Origin: Acanthosepion lycidas | Taxonomy: Eukaryota > Mollusca > Cephalopoda > Sepiida > Sepiidae | Direction: 5' to 3' | DNA: 64,000 bases | Assembly: GCA_963932145.1 (NCBI GenBank) | Contig: OZ010578.1 | Span: forward strand, 45,929,516-45,993,515 | Shown: piece by piece, positions 34,150-45,640 of the stretch | How positions within the stretch are numbered: the first letter of the stretch is position 1 | How the letters are laid out: every line of letters begins with the position of its first letter | Notes under the pieces: model-generated | The model's database searches: none | What the model saw: only the letters and a program-made list of their open reading frames with translations | Told to the model about the DNA's origin: nothing | Translations under genes and position numbers: made by a program

Positions 34150-34800
34150 TTGGTTGCTGATTATTACTTTGAATTCCAATTTATCTGCAAGCTGTGCAAA
34201 ACATGCGCCATCCAAGATATCAGAAATTCTTTAAATTCCATGTTTGGGAACATGGGATACCAGTATATGTGGTTAGCGAATTTGGTTCTCAATTTGACAG
34301 CTAGGTTTCAGACAGTTTGCTAAAGACTATGAGTTTGACCACATCACCGAAATATGCCCAATCTAATAGACTTAGTGAAAGAAATATACAATCTGTAAAA
34401 AACACAATGAAGAAAACCAAAGAGAGTCGGTCAGATTTGCCTAAGAACAACACCGATTGACTACCAACTACCAAAAGGGAATTTCCCAGTAAAGATCAGA
34501 TATAAGAAAAATAAGATCCGTGGAGGACTACAAACACGTCAAGCAAAACAAAAGAGCTATTATGACCGTGGTGCAAGAGACCTAGATGTTCTATACAAAA
34601 ACCAGAATGTGACTGCGATAAATCATAAATCTGGCACCTGCGGAAAAAAAACTATAGTAATAATCACAAACAAGCAGCCTAAGTCATACAATCTCACATT
34701 AGAAAACGTCAATACTATTAGGAGAAACTGGCAACAAATACAAAGAAGCCTGACCAACAATGCAAAAAGTGCATGACTGAAGATCACTCACACAGTGCAA
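34150..34800 (+). pseudogene. gypsy-2 integrase relic
   Basis: Fragments 'FAKDYEFDHIT', 'AQSN' with 'LSERNIQSVKNTMKKTKES', 'TTPIDYQLPKG' and 'AKQKSYYDRGARDLDVLYKNQNV' follow the order of the gypsy integrase core and C-terminal regions. The catalytic Glu context is present, but the frame is broken in several places. Confidence 0.7.
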
Positions 34801-34878
34801 AGAAAGACTTGCATAAATACGTGCTAAGACCTGGACCATACCAGGAAGGCATGTGAGAACACCATTTCATTATAAAGA

Positions 34879-34879
34879 C

Positions 34880-34955
<76 letters not shown>

Positions 34956-34980
34956 TGTATGTATAGACAGATAGATACTA
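34879..34980. repeat. (CTAT)n / (TA)n / (TATG)n compound microsatellite
   Basis: CTAT repeats 34880-34919, TA 34919-34940, then GTAT-type units. Confidence 0.95.
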
Positions 34981-35087
34981 GCCAAATTACCCGAGCCTTT
35001 CTGCATGTCAAAAAATTTGCTTGTAAGAATATGATGATTGATTTTAAATCATTGTTATAATTTGTGGAAAAAAATGATTCATTTCAG

Positions 35088-35513
35088 TATTACTCAATGA
35101 TCTTGCTGATGTGACCTCCATCTTCTGGATTTCTCCTTCTATTTTTTTTTTTTTTTTTTTGGATAACAGTCATTTCCTTGTTTAAATGAAAATTTAATCT
35201 AAATCAAAGGGAAAAAAATTTCAATTAGGGGGTTCATGAAAAAACAACTTGATCAGACACATTTTATGTGTATTTGATGCAATACTTGATTGAATGAATT
35301 GATGAGCCGATTTCAACATTGATATGACAGTTGAATTGTTGCAACATATATGTATTATAAGGCACTGCCCACTGATGAGTGAGTTCTTGCTCATCTTGAC
35401 GTCCATATTGTCTCATTTTGCAGATGTGACCTCAATCTTCTGGCTTTCTCCTTCTATATTTTGGATAGGAGTCATTCACTTGTTCAAATTTAAATTTAAT
35501 TTTAATCGAAGGG
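35088..35513. repeat. Partial duplication of a ~120-bp unit
   Basis: GATGTGACCTC-ATCTTCTGG-TTTCTCCTTCTAT followed by GTCATT-CTTGTT-AAAT-TTTAAT occurs at 35110-35210 and 35420-35510. The sequence between is unrelated. Confidence 0.75.
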
Positions 35514-36100
35514 AGGGGGTGCCCCAGCCGGAGACCTCTTTTGATCAAAAGGAAATATACTTATCCAATATCTGGGTAATGTAGTTTCAGAATATATATG
35601 GTTATGGGAGTCTTTCTCCAAAACCCTAAGAGGAGTTTGATAACAAACAGACAGACAGAGGCTACAACTTCATATGTATAAATAAATTCTGACTTCCATT
35701 AGTCCATCCGTCCGTCCGTCCTACCCTCTAAAATAGTCATACATTGACCGATCAAAACCAAATTTTGGGATGAAGTGTAAACAGGCAATGGTGTACAAAG
35801 TACAAATGGTTTTACTATGTGCGTAAAAACCGCAAAATAGTTTTTTTTTCTCAAAGATTTTTTCTCAAACAAATCAGCTTATTTGAATTTTATCGATTGG
35901 TTTGCGAAATTGAATGAAATGTAGAGTTTGCAAATCTCAACAAAAATGTTAGCGATAAATTCAACAATACTAAATATTGTGAGAATTTCAACAGGCGTCA
36001 GCGTGTTGCAAAAAAATTCTAGTGGTAGACAAACATCAGGAGGTTGATAGTAAGTAAAATAAACAATACACAATTAAAAAAAACGAAAAGAAAAACATAC
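35514..36100. other. Unassigned repeat-like DNA
   Basis: Contains a (CCGT)3 run near 35706 and a short open minus ORF (35879-36073) without motif. Nothing recognised. Confidence 0.35.
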
Positions 36101-36109
36101 AATTTAAAA

Positions 36110-36490
36110 CCTCTGACCTTATAGCTAAAAATAATAATTTACCTCTTAGAACAGAATTAAATAAGGCAAATATTATTTACGAATTTAAATGCCCATTAAG
36201 CAATTTTATTTCTGATCAATCAAAATTCATAAATAATTATATAGGCCACACTACAACATGTTTAACACGAAGACTCTCTCCACACCTTTCTGACCATAGC
36301 TCAATTAGATCTCATTTAAATATTCATGGAGACCTACCGGACACTGTTCATAAAATACTTGTTGACAACACAGATATAATAGCACCATCTACATGCAACA
36401 AAAAAAGGGTAAAAATAATGAAAGTCTTATTAATAAAACAACACTCACTAATATCAACTATGAACATGGACACAATATTGTAGACTCGTC
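36110..36490 (+). pseudogene. Penelope-like GIY-YIG domain relic
   Basis: The plus-strand translation gives 'NKANIIYEFKCPL', 'NNYIGHTTTCLTRRL' (a GIY-YIG-type YIGxT motif), 'HLSDHSSIRSHLNIH', then after a shift 'IMKVLLIKQHSLI', equivalent to the 'LEALxIKxxKPxLN' tail of PLE or related GIY-YIG retroelement proteins. Only the endonuclease part is present. Confidence 0.7.
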
Positions 36491-37297
36491 TTTTTCTTAC
36501 CTATCACCCCTAGCAACTGAACAGTCTATATCTTACGCCTACGTACGAAAAACTTCAACCAATAAAAACCGTACTAGGCGAATCAACCAATCTCATTGGT
36601 TAATGACACGATAATCTGAAAGTTCACGTGTAAAAGCGAAATTGCGCCAAAACTCCGTGAGCCGATTTCGGACTTTTCAGAACTTATAAAAGAAAACGTC
36701 GACTGACCCAAGCAGTCTGTAACGAACTCCCACAAAGAAATTGTCAACATACTCCACGTCACTCGAAATCACGATTTTACCGCGCAAAGGTACATCAACG
36801 CTGACTCACTCACAATTTAAAATCAACCAACTCTGTGAACATCGATTCTCGAACATTGCTTATCCAAAGTGAATTATATTCACTACCTATTAAGTAAACA
36901 TCAATGTGGGAACGACCTTAAAAAACATTACAGTCAAAGGTAGCTCACTCCTTAAGAACTCCTTCTAAAAAGGCACTTAATATTGACAATTCTAATACCA
37001 ACACAAATCTTAAACGGACTGCAAACGAACGAACGATTACAAAGAGAGACATTCTGAAACCTAAAACATCATACACATTTTTGCCAACATAACATATACC
37101 AATTATCCTGCTTGTATATTGTTTTGAATTGTATATAAATGTTTTTAATTGAATATGTCTTGTTCTTAAATCGTATTTTAAATTTCGTTGATTTATTTGT
37201 TGTGTATGCAGAAAGTCACGTAACCTACACAAATTCCTTCTGATTCTTTCAAGCATAATTAATAAATTCTGCACGTCCCCAACAAAATCTTGATCGT
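36475..37297 (+). repeat. ~820-bp promoter-like repeat, copy 1 (copy 2 at 62806-63622)
   Basis: Nearly identical to 62806-63622. Contains CCAAT-type boxes (CAACCAATAAAAACC and the palindromic CCAATCTCATTGG near 36587), a TATA box (ACTTATAAAAGAA near 36683) and, ~30 bp later, GACTGACCCAAGCAGTC. Located directly after a GIY-YIG relic, so it may be the terminal repeat (pLTR) or leader of that element; a solo LTR is the alternative. Confidence 0.85.
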
Positions 37298-37538
37298 GTT
37301 TTGAAAAATGAAAACATTATATAAATACATACATGCAACAAACTATTTCTTATTTAACAGTTAAAATAGTTCATCCTTGAAAATGGCTGAATTTATAGCC
37401 GAAAGCGCCTGGAAAAAAAGAACATTCGGAAAGTTTTTATATAATTTATCATCTGAAAAGAAAAAATTATTAGATTGTATGAGGAATTTATAAAAAAACT
37501 AAAACAAAGTACCTTGTCTGTCATATTCACTGAAATGC

Positions 37539-37539
<1 letters not shown>

Positions 37540-37583
<44 letters not shown>
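37540..37583. repeat. (TA)n microsatellite
   Basis: TA run. Confidence 0.95.
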
Positions 37584-37585
<2 letters not shown>

Positions 37586-38429
37586 AGTATACAGACATAA
37601 AAAAACGGAAAAAAGAAAAGATACTAAGATAGCCCCAAATATAACAAAGCATAAAAAAGTAGGTAAAAATAAAATAAAACAGCATCACATTGTTGCACAC
37701 TTAAACACACATATATTGTCCCATGCAGATACAAGGAAATAATTCGTCACAAGTACTCCATTACCTCCCTGCTATCAAGCTCCAAATTGTTGGGGGGGGG
37801 TAAAGGTTTGCCTTTCGCTCTACGCCAGCAGCAACATGGGTAGAGCGAAAGATTAGTGAGTTGGGTCGTCACTAGATGATCCATACTTTCGGCCTTGTAC
37901 CACATCTAAGCTTCACTTGGTAAATCACTATATCATGTATATACCTCATGAAGTCCACAAAATAAATATGTTCAATTAATGCTACAGGATGTTCCAACTT
38001 ATTACAGGGACCACAATAATATCTCCACTACAACCGATCATATAAATTTAAATCTCTCTTCCCCGTCCCTCTCTCTCTCTCCCTCTCTCCAACACAAGTA
38101 AATATCAACAAACAAGACCAAGCTGCCACAATAGTAATTATAATCTGAATATCCCTTGCATTTCAAAAAGAGATTGACTGAAATAGAATAATTTGGGGCA
38201 CTACATAAATAGATTTTTGGAAACTACTTAGAGTGGTCCAATAAAAAAAAAAATGAAAATATGTTGGTGGGTTTTGGGATTTATCTCCGCAGGTTTTTGT
38301 TGCCATCTGAGTGTCGGGATTCCAAACATTTAACAACAATACATCTTTTAAATGAAAAATAAAAAAGGTTCTTTTCTGGAGGAAAATACAAGCTGTGGAA
38401 ATGACATTTATATATTCTTTTCAGGTTAA
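37584..38429. other. Mostly unassigned; possible gypsy-2 3' LTR remnant at 37905-38010
   Basis: CATGTATATACCTCATGAAG, GTCCACAAAATAAA and GTTCCAACTTATTACA parallel 29910-30010. A 12-bp-arm hairpin (CTTTCGCTCTAC / GTAGAGCGAAAG) lies near 37815-37850. Confidence 0.4.
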
Positions 38430-39115
38430 CATTTTCCACTGACATAAAGTGCAAAGATTATATTAAATCAATTTTAGACCAGCTTCTAGGAAAGTTGGTT
38501 CACTTTGTTGTGCTAAACAAGTTTTTTTCTTCAGAATCTATCTTACATATTTATAAGTCTACCATTCATCCATGCATTGAATATTGCTGCCACATCTGAT
38601 CTGATGCTCCAACAGTATATTTAGAGGCTCTAGATAAAATCCAAAGAATCTGCAATGTTATTGGTCTTGACCTGGCATTTCACCTTCGGTCACTATCCCA
38701 CCGCCATAATGTAGCTTTTCTATAAATACTTTATGCCATAAAACTTTCGTCTATGGTACCGAGACATTATGAATTTAAGTACTAGATTGACAGCAAGATG
38801 TCATCATTTTAGAGTTGAAATGGCTAGATGTAACAGTAAGTCCTATCCTAACAGTTTCTTCTATCGCACTTCTCGCTTGAGAAACTCGCTTCCGGTTTCT
38901 TGCTTCCCAGTCAACTTTGATCTTCAAAAATTTAAATGTAATTTCAAACGTTATCTTCTGTCTTCTTAATTCTTGTTCTCTCTTTTTCTCTATCCTTAAT
39001 AGTATTTTTCTTTTTCTTTTTTTTTTTTTTTTTTTTTTTTACATACTCTCTAACACACAGTAACCCGTTGCGTCTTAGTGGCTTTATTGCCTTGTTTGGA
39101 GTGAAATGATCAAAA
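38430..39115 (+). pseudogene. LINE-A 3' ORF relic with 3' UTR
   Basis: The translation across frameshifts gives 'IHPCIEYCCHI', 'EALDKIQRICNVIGLDLAF', 'RHYEFKY' and 'RTSRLRNSLPVSCFPVNFDLQKFKCNFKRYLLSS' before a stop, then a 3' UTR with a T-run (39017-39040) and the family end GTTTGGAGTGAAATGATCAA. Clearest coding end of this family in the window. Confidence 0.85.
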
Positions 39116-39480
39116 GATATATCCGTTTGTTCTTTATTTCTTATTATAAAATCTAACAATATTTTATCTTAAAATCAGGGTTAAAAGCACTCCTGTTGAT
39201 AAGCAAATAGATAACAGTACAGTGATTTAATCCAAGAAATTGATTTTGCTTAGTACAGGTATAATTATTCATACTCGGGTCAGGCCATGGCAACAATTAA
39301 GATAACCGGGGATTTGCTGTGTTTGGCAAATATGTGATTGGCATGCATTTTATAATCTGCATTTTGATTAATTACTCGGTACTTAACTAGGGAAAAATGC
39401 CAAAACAACACACCAAAATTTGGGTTACGATAATTTCATTTTAATCTGAATAAAATAGTTCTTCAAATATTCCTAAGAAG

Positions 39481-39557
39481 TAATAATAATAATAATAATA
39501 ATAATAATGATAATTATTATTATTATTATTGTTGTTGTTATTATTATTATTATTAAG
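39481..39557. repeat. (TAA)n/(TTA)n inverted trinucleotide repeat
   Basis: TAA repeats followed by ATT/GTT repeats; can fold back on itself. Confidence 0.9.
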
Positions 39558-39589
39558 AAACTTTATTCAGTAATAAAGGAAGCCAACAA

Positions 39590-40293
39590 ATTCAAAATGG
39601 AATTTCAAGTGAGCGAAGAAGTGTAAGAAAACCACATACACATATTGCAGTGGTAAGATCTTGAAAAATAAAACAAATGCAATGGACCAGATGTAGAAAC
39701 GATGCCAAGATAGGCCACTTCATGGTCAATATTCTGCCCGTGCCAAACAAGCTGATGCAGACAAACCCTTTACCCATCAGTAGTTACATAGTGCAGGATA
39801 AAAAGCTGAAACCAAAGGTTTTATTCTTGCAGCAGAGGACCAATGCTTGCCAATTAGAAATTACCAAACAAACATACTGAAGAATTGTATTCACAACAGA
39901 TGAAGATTCTGTGATAAATATTCAGAAACAATTGACCATCTTGTATCATGTTGCACGTTATTGGCACCAACTGAATATTCAAGTTGGCCTGACACTGTGG
40001 GCCAATATCTGCACTGGAAAATCTGCAACTTTTATGAGAAGGAAACTGCAAGTTACTGATATGAATGCCATCCAAAACCCGGTCACAGACATGGGACTTT
40101 GAAATACACAATCAAAGCTAATTGCCCAGACATCATGAACAAAGATCACAAAAATAGAATGTGCTTTCTTATTGATATGGCAGTTCTTGCAAAATATAAT
40201 GTATATTTGCAGATATTTAAAAAAATATATCAAAATACAATGATATGGAAGAGGAAATCTCAAAAATATGGCACATGAAGATAATAATTCCAG
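39590..40293 (+). pseudogene. LINE-D 3' ORF relic (C-terminal CCHC-like domain)
   Basis: Reads 'KGFILAAEDQCLPIRNYQ', 'CRFCDKYSETIDHLVSCCTLLAP' (Cys/His pattern CxxC-x6-H-x4-C), 'DTVGQYLHWKICNFYEK', 'IKANCPDIMNKDHKNRMCFLIDMAV' and ends 'DMEEEISKIWHMK', the C-terminal part of a non-LTR retrotransposon protein. Stops and frameshifts; joins directly to a (TA)n(GA)n tract. Confidence 0.75.

Positions 40294-40369
<76 letters not shown>
40294..40369. repeat. (TA)n(GA)n compound microsatellite
   Basis: TA to 40338, then GA to 40369. Confidence 0.95.
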
Positions 40370-40371
<2 letters not shown>

Positions 40372-40476
40372 TAATTTCTGTAGGTGACAAAGAATGCATT
40401 ATATATGGATATATACATTGTGGGATTGTTAAAAATATTAGCAATAAAAATAAAAGTGAATAAAAATCTAGATGAA

Positions 40477-40586
40477 GGCTTATGGTCATATCTCGTTAAA
40501 ATACCGGTACAATCATCGAAGTTAATCAAAGTTGAGTCTAGCCAGTACCTAAATTGGTGACCAATTGGAAATACCAGGTGCTGTCA
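40477..40586 (+). pseudogene. 5S rRNA-like sequence (SINE head)
   Basis: Aligns over nearly the full length of animal 5S rRNA with an internal gap of about ten bases near the middle; box C and the 3' stem are easiest to see. Not a functional 5S gene: diverged and joined to a tRNA-like unit. Confidence 0.75.
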
Positions 40587-40730
40587 AATTAATTGTGCAG
40601 GTGGTGTAATGGATAATGGCTCAGAATTCGTAACCAGAGAGCCGAGTTCAAATTTCCGTTGGGTTCGTTATATTCACGGTGCAAATACTCCTAGGAAAGG
40701 TATGAATTCACCGCTTCAAGACTTGTATTA
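40477..40730 (+). mobile_element. SINE-A with dimeric 5S rRNA + tRNA-like head
   Basis: 5S-like unit 40477-40586 (GGCTTATGGTCATA at the start, GTTAATCAA, CCAGTACCTAAATTGGTGACC, TACCAGGTGCTGT at the end), spacer, then a tRNA-like unit ~40597-40667 with TAATGGATAATGGCTC (resembling the D-arm of tRNA-Arg) and B-box-like GAGTTCAAATTTC, then the body TTCGTTATATTCACGGTGCA. The copy is cut off near 40730. Confidence 0.8.
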
Positions 40731-41510
40731 CTGAAACAATTATTAACTCTAACAAATAAAATTGTTACTATCTAAAAAATATCATTTGGCTTTAAACAAC
40801 CTGAAAATGCTTAATAAGCCATAGAAAACAAATCAACGAAAAAAGAAAATCTAAATAAAACAAGATAAGTTTAAAATTTAGATATACTGATCATCTGGGG
40901 TATTGAATGATGACAGAGGGTTAGTAGTCGTGGGAGAATATTTATGTCTACCAGCGGTTAATATTGGTAGAGTGGTGAAGGAAAAGAATGGAAAAAATAT
41001 AGCTTGACCAGAGCGTTAAGTGTGTCCATTTGGATTAATCGTAGTTGCTATCTTGAAATTATTACCCACATGTGTTGAATTTAGTTGGAAATTTGTTTAT
41101 TTGTTGAATGGTTACATCTTGTAAAAGGGGGTTATTTTCTGTTGTAGTTGCGTGTCCATATCGCAACTGGTCACCAATTGCAGCAGACAGAATTACGACT
41201 TTATAGCAAATGGATCTTAAGAATTATATAATGGATGTGGTTGTCCTTGATGCCGGATGTCGGTGAAGACTTTCAAAATAAACAACTTCAACACGTAGAC
41301 GGTTTTGATACACATATTTTTATATACAGAACAAAATGGCTTACAAAAGAATAGAAAGGGAAATTTATATTTACATGTATACAGATAGCTAAAAAATGAA
41401 AAGAAATACATTTATGTGCTTAGATGTAGTGTGTATGAGTGTACCATGTGGCTGGGTGAAATTAAGCAGTTCGTTTATTCGGGAACCATATTATTAGGTT
41501 ATGATTAATG
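40731..41510. other. Unassigned DNA before the satellite
   Basis: Nothing recognised. The last ~20 bp resembles the satellite unit. Confidence 0.4.
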
Positions 41511-44453
41511 AAGATGATTACAAGAGGTTATGGTACAATACGACAAACAAAAGAATATAAGAATGAATACCAGAATAGAAAAATAAAAGATGATTACAAG
41601 AAATTACTGAACAAACAATGCGACGAACAATAGAATATAAGAATGAATACCAGAATAGAAGAATAAAAGATGATTACAAGAAATTACTGAACAAACAATG
41701 CGACGAACAATAGAATATAAGAATGAATACCAGAATAGAAGAATAAAAGATGATTACAAGAAATTTCTGAACAAACAATGCGACGAACAATAGAATATAA
41801 GAATGAATACCAGAATAGAAGAATAAAAGATGATTACAAGAAATTTCTGAACAAACAATGCGACGAACAATAGAATATAAGAATGAATATCAGAATAGAA
41901 GAATAAAAGATGATTACAAGAAATTTCTGAACAAACAATGCGACGAACAATAGAATATAAGAATGAATACCAGAATAGAAGAATAAAAGATGATTACAAG
42001 AAATTTCTAAACAAACAATGCGACGAACAATAGAATATAAGAATGAATACCAGAATAGAAGAATAAAAGATGATTACAAGAAATTTCTGAACAAACAATG
42101 CGACGAACAATAGAATATAAGAATGAATACCAGAATAGAAGAATAAAAGATGATTACAAGAAATTTCTGAACAAACAATGCGACGAACAATAGAATATAA
42201 GAATGAATACCAGAATAAAAGAATAAAAGATGATTACAAGAAATTTCTGAACAAACAATGCGACGAACAATAGAATATAAGAATGAATACCAGAATAGAA
42301 GAATAAAAGATGATTACAAGAAATTTCTGAACAAACAATGCGACGAACAATAGAATATAAGAATGAATACCAGAATAGAAGAATAAAAGATGATTACAAG
42401 AAATTTCTGAACAAACAATGCGACGAACAATAGAATATAAGAATGAATACCAGAATAGAAAAATAAAAGATGATTACAAGAAATTACTGATCAAACAATG
42501 CGACGAACAATAGAATATAAGAATGAATACCAGAATAGAAGAATAAAAGATGATTACAAGAAATTTCTGAACAAACAATGCGACGAACAATAGAATATAA
42601 GAATGAATACCAGAATAGAAGAATAAAAGATGATTACAAGAAATTTCTGAACAAACAATGCGACGAACAATAGAATATAAGAATGAATACCAGAATAGAA
42701 GAATAAAAGATGATTACAAGAAATTACTGAACAAACAATGCGACGAACAATAGAATATAAGAATGAATACCAGAATAGAAGAATAAAAGATGATTACAAG
42801 AAATTTCTGAACAAACAATGCGACGAACAATAGAATATAAGAATGAATACCAGAATAGAAGAATAAAAGATGATTACAAGAAATTTCTGAACAAACAATG
42901 CGACGAACAATAGAATATAAGAATGAATACCAGAATAGAAGAATAAAAGATGATTACAAGAAATTACTGAACAAACAATGCGACGAACAATAGAATATAA
43001 GAATGAATACCAGAATAGAAGAATAAAAGATGATTACAAGAAATTACTGAACAAACAATGCAACGAACAATAGAATATAAGAATGAATACCAGAATAGAA
43101 GAATAAAAGATGATTACAAGAAATTACTGAACAAACAATGCAACGAACAATAGAATATAAGAATGAATACCAGAATAGAAGAATAAAAGATGATTACAAG
43201 AAATTTCTGAACAAACAATGCGACGAACAATAGAATATAAGAATGAATACCAGAATAGAAGAATAAAAGATGATTACAAGAAATTTCTGAACAAACAATG
43301 CGACGAACAATAGAATATAAGAATGAATACCTGAATAGAAGAATAAAAGATTATTACAAGAAATTTCTGAACAAACAATGCGACGAACAATAGAATATAA
43401 GAATGAATAACAGAATAGAATAATAAAAGATGATTACAAGAAATTTCTGAACAAACAATGCGACGAACAATAGAATATAAGAATGAATACCAGAATAGAA
43501 GAATAAAAGATGATTACAAGAAATTACTGAACAAACAATGCGACGAACAATAGAATATAAGAATGAATACCAGAATAGAAGAATAAAAGATGATTACAAG
43601 AAATTACTGAACAAACAATGCGACGAACAATAGAATATAAGAATGAATACAAGAATAGAAGAATAAAAGATGATTACAAGAAATTTCTGAACAAACAATG
43701 CGACGAACAATAGAATATAAGAATGAATACCAGAATAGAAGAATAAAAGATGATTACAAGAAATTTCTGAACAAACAATGCGACGAACAATAGAATATAA
43801 GAATGAATACCAGAATAGAAGAATAAAAGATGATTACAAGAAATTACTGAACAAACAATGCAACGAACAATAGAATATAAGAATGAATACCAGAATAGAA
43901 GAATAAAAGATGATTACAAGAAATTTCTGAACAAACAATGCGACGAACAATAGAATATAAGAATGAATACCAGAATAGAAGAATAAAAGATGATTACAAG
44001 AAATTTCTGAACAAACAATGCGACGAACAATAGAATATAAGAATGAATACCAGAATAGAAGAATAAAAGATGATTACAAGAAATTTCTGAACAAACAATG
44101 CGACGAACAATAGAATATAAGAATGAATACCAGAATAGAAGAATAAAAGATGATTACAAGAAATTTCTGAACAAACAATGCGACGAACAATAGAATATAA
44201 GAATGAATACCAGAATAGAAGAATAAAAGATGATTACAAGAAATTACTGAACAAACAATGCGACGAACAATAGAATATAAGAATGAATACCAGAATAGAA
44301 GAATAAAAGATGATTACAAGAAATTTCTGAACAAACAATGCGACGAACAATAGAATATAAGAATGAATACCAGAATAGAAGAATAAAAGATGATTACAAG
44401 AAATTACTGAACAAACAATGCGACGAACAATAGAATATAAGAATGAATATCAG
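41511..44453. repeat. 80-bp satellite, 36 full units plus partial ends
   Basis: Unit order: GAATGAATACCAGAATAGAA, GAATAAAAGATGATTACAAG, AAATTWCTGAACAAACAATG, CGACGAACAATAGAATATAA. Units run from 41561 to 44440 in exact 80-bp register with only a few substitutions and no indels. 41511-41560 is a degenerate partial unit. 12 units carry A and 24 carry T at the W position. Stops in all frames; non-coding. Confidence 0.98.
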
Positions 44454-44775
44454 ATATCGGACTAAGGAATTGGAAAGGTGAGTTCGAATTCCAGTCGAGT
44501 TTGTTACATGCATATATCCATGGGAAAAGTATGACTACATCTCTTCTTCTCCTCACCGATGAGCTATTGCTAAATAGCAGGATAGACTGGGTCCTGTACC
44601 CTTGGGTGGCAATTGGTCAAGAAAAAGGACAACTCTCAATTAAAAACGTCCAACTACGTTAAATAAATAGCCTCATCAACTTGCAATTGGCCAAGCATGG
44701 TGAGTAGCATCACTCCTGAAAACATGGTCAAACAGGGAGGGGTTCCTCCGACAGGAGTGAGAAATCTCTAGAAAT
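44454..44775 (+). mobile_element. SINE-A copy, head truncated at the satellite
   Basis: Begins inside the tRNA-like unit (CAGATATCGGACTAAGG, B-box-like GAGTTCGAATTCC) and continues through the body (GAGTTTGTTACATGC) to CCGACAGGAGTGAGAAATC. The last satellite unit runs straight into it. Confidence 0.75.
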
Positions 44776-44781
44776 ATATAT

Positions 44782-45097
44782 TGTTATGGTCCAAGTTCCT
44801 TGTACCACGGTGATGGTCCAAGGTTAGAACCAATGAAAGACTAACACGAACACAGGTATGGAATACGAAGATATGTTACAACAGAAATATAATACAAAGA
44901 AATAGAAGTATTAGTAATGACTATCAGATTTGGTTAGAGTGAACTATGTTATCTCGACAAGTATCACTATTCCAATGTCCTTACAATATGCTCTCAATTA
45001 TCTCTCCTCGTCTTACAATCTCCTCATACCTCTTGAGAGGCGCAGTATTTATAATGTCAAGAATAGTCCATTATTATTATGGGTAAGTTCCCATAAC
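44782..45097 (-). repeat. gypsy-1 3' LTR
   Basis: Begins TGTTATGG and ends CCATAAC (short inverted ends). Nearly identical to 49779-50060 except for a ~30-bp insertion here (TCTCAATTATCTCTCCTCG region). Confidence 0.9.
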
Positions 45098-45640
45098 CCC
45101 CCTTCCGAAGATTTTGTGTAGCAGGGGTTTTTAATATTTTTTCTTTTTGGATCTATTACCAAAGGTTCTGTGAATTTCCTTTTTCTGGACGATTTTCGTG
45201 CTTCTGACATTGTTTGGGGCCTTTGTATATCAAATGTATCAAAAATCGTATCCATCACTTCTACCTGAGGTGGACCGTTAGAGTCTTCTAACAGTATCTT
45301 TCTTATTTGGTTTACGTGTCTTTTATGTGAGAATTTGGGTCCCTGTACTATATAAACCATATTCCCGATTCTTTTTTCAATTGTACATTGTTCCCAGTAA
45401 GATGTATTGTTTTTATATGCTTTAAAAAAACTTTTTCTCCTGGGTGGAATTTTCTTTTTAGTACGCACGACTGTGTTATTTGCTTCGTTTGTTTTGGTAG
45501 CAATTTATCAAATACTGATCTGATTTTTCTGGCGAACATCACTTCTGCGGGTGATAATGCCGATGGCGTAGCATTATTTGGCGTAATTCGATATACCTGT
45601 GAAAATTTTTGTAATGTTTTTTTCCGTAGGCACATCATAT
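45098..45640 (-). pseudogene. gypsy-1 integrase C-terminal region, frameshifted
   Basis: Minus-strand fragments in two frames: 'NATPSALSPAEVMFARKIRSVFDKLLPK', then 'WEQCTIEKRIGNMVYIVQGPKFSHKRHVNQIR', the integrase C-terminal (GPY/F-type) region that follows the catalytic core. Frameshifts near 45640 and 45440 break it. Confidence 0.85.

Noticed and set aside
41511..44453. CRISPR-like array
   Set aside because: No unique spacers; the whole 80-bp unit repeats without variable segments, and the DNA is from an animal.
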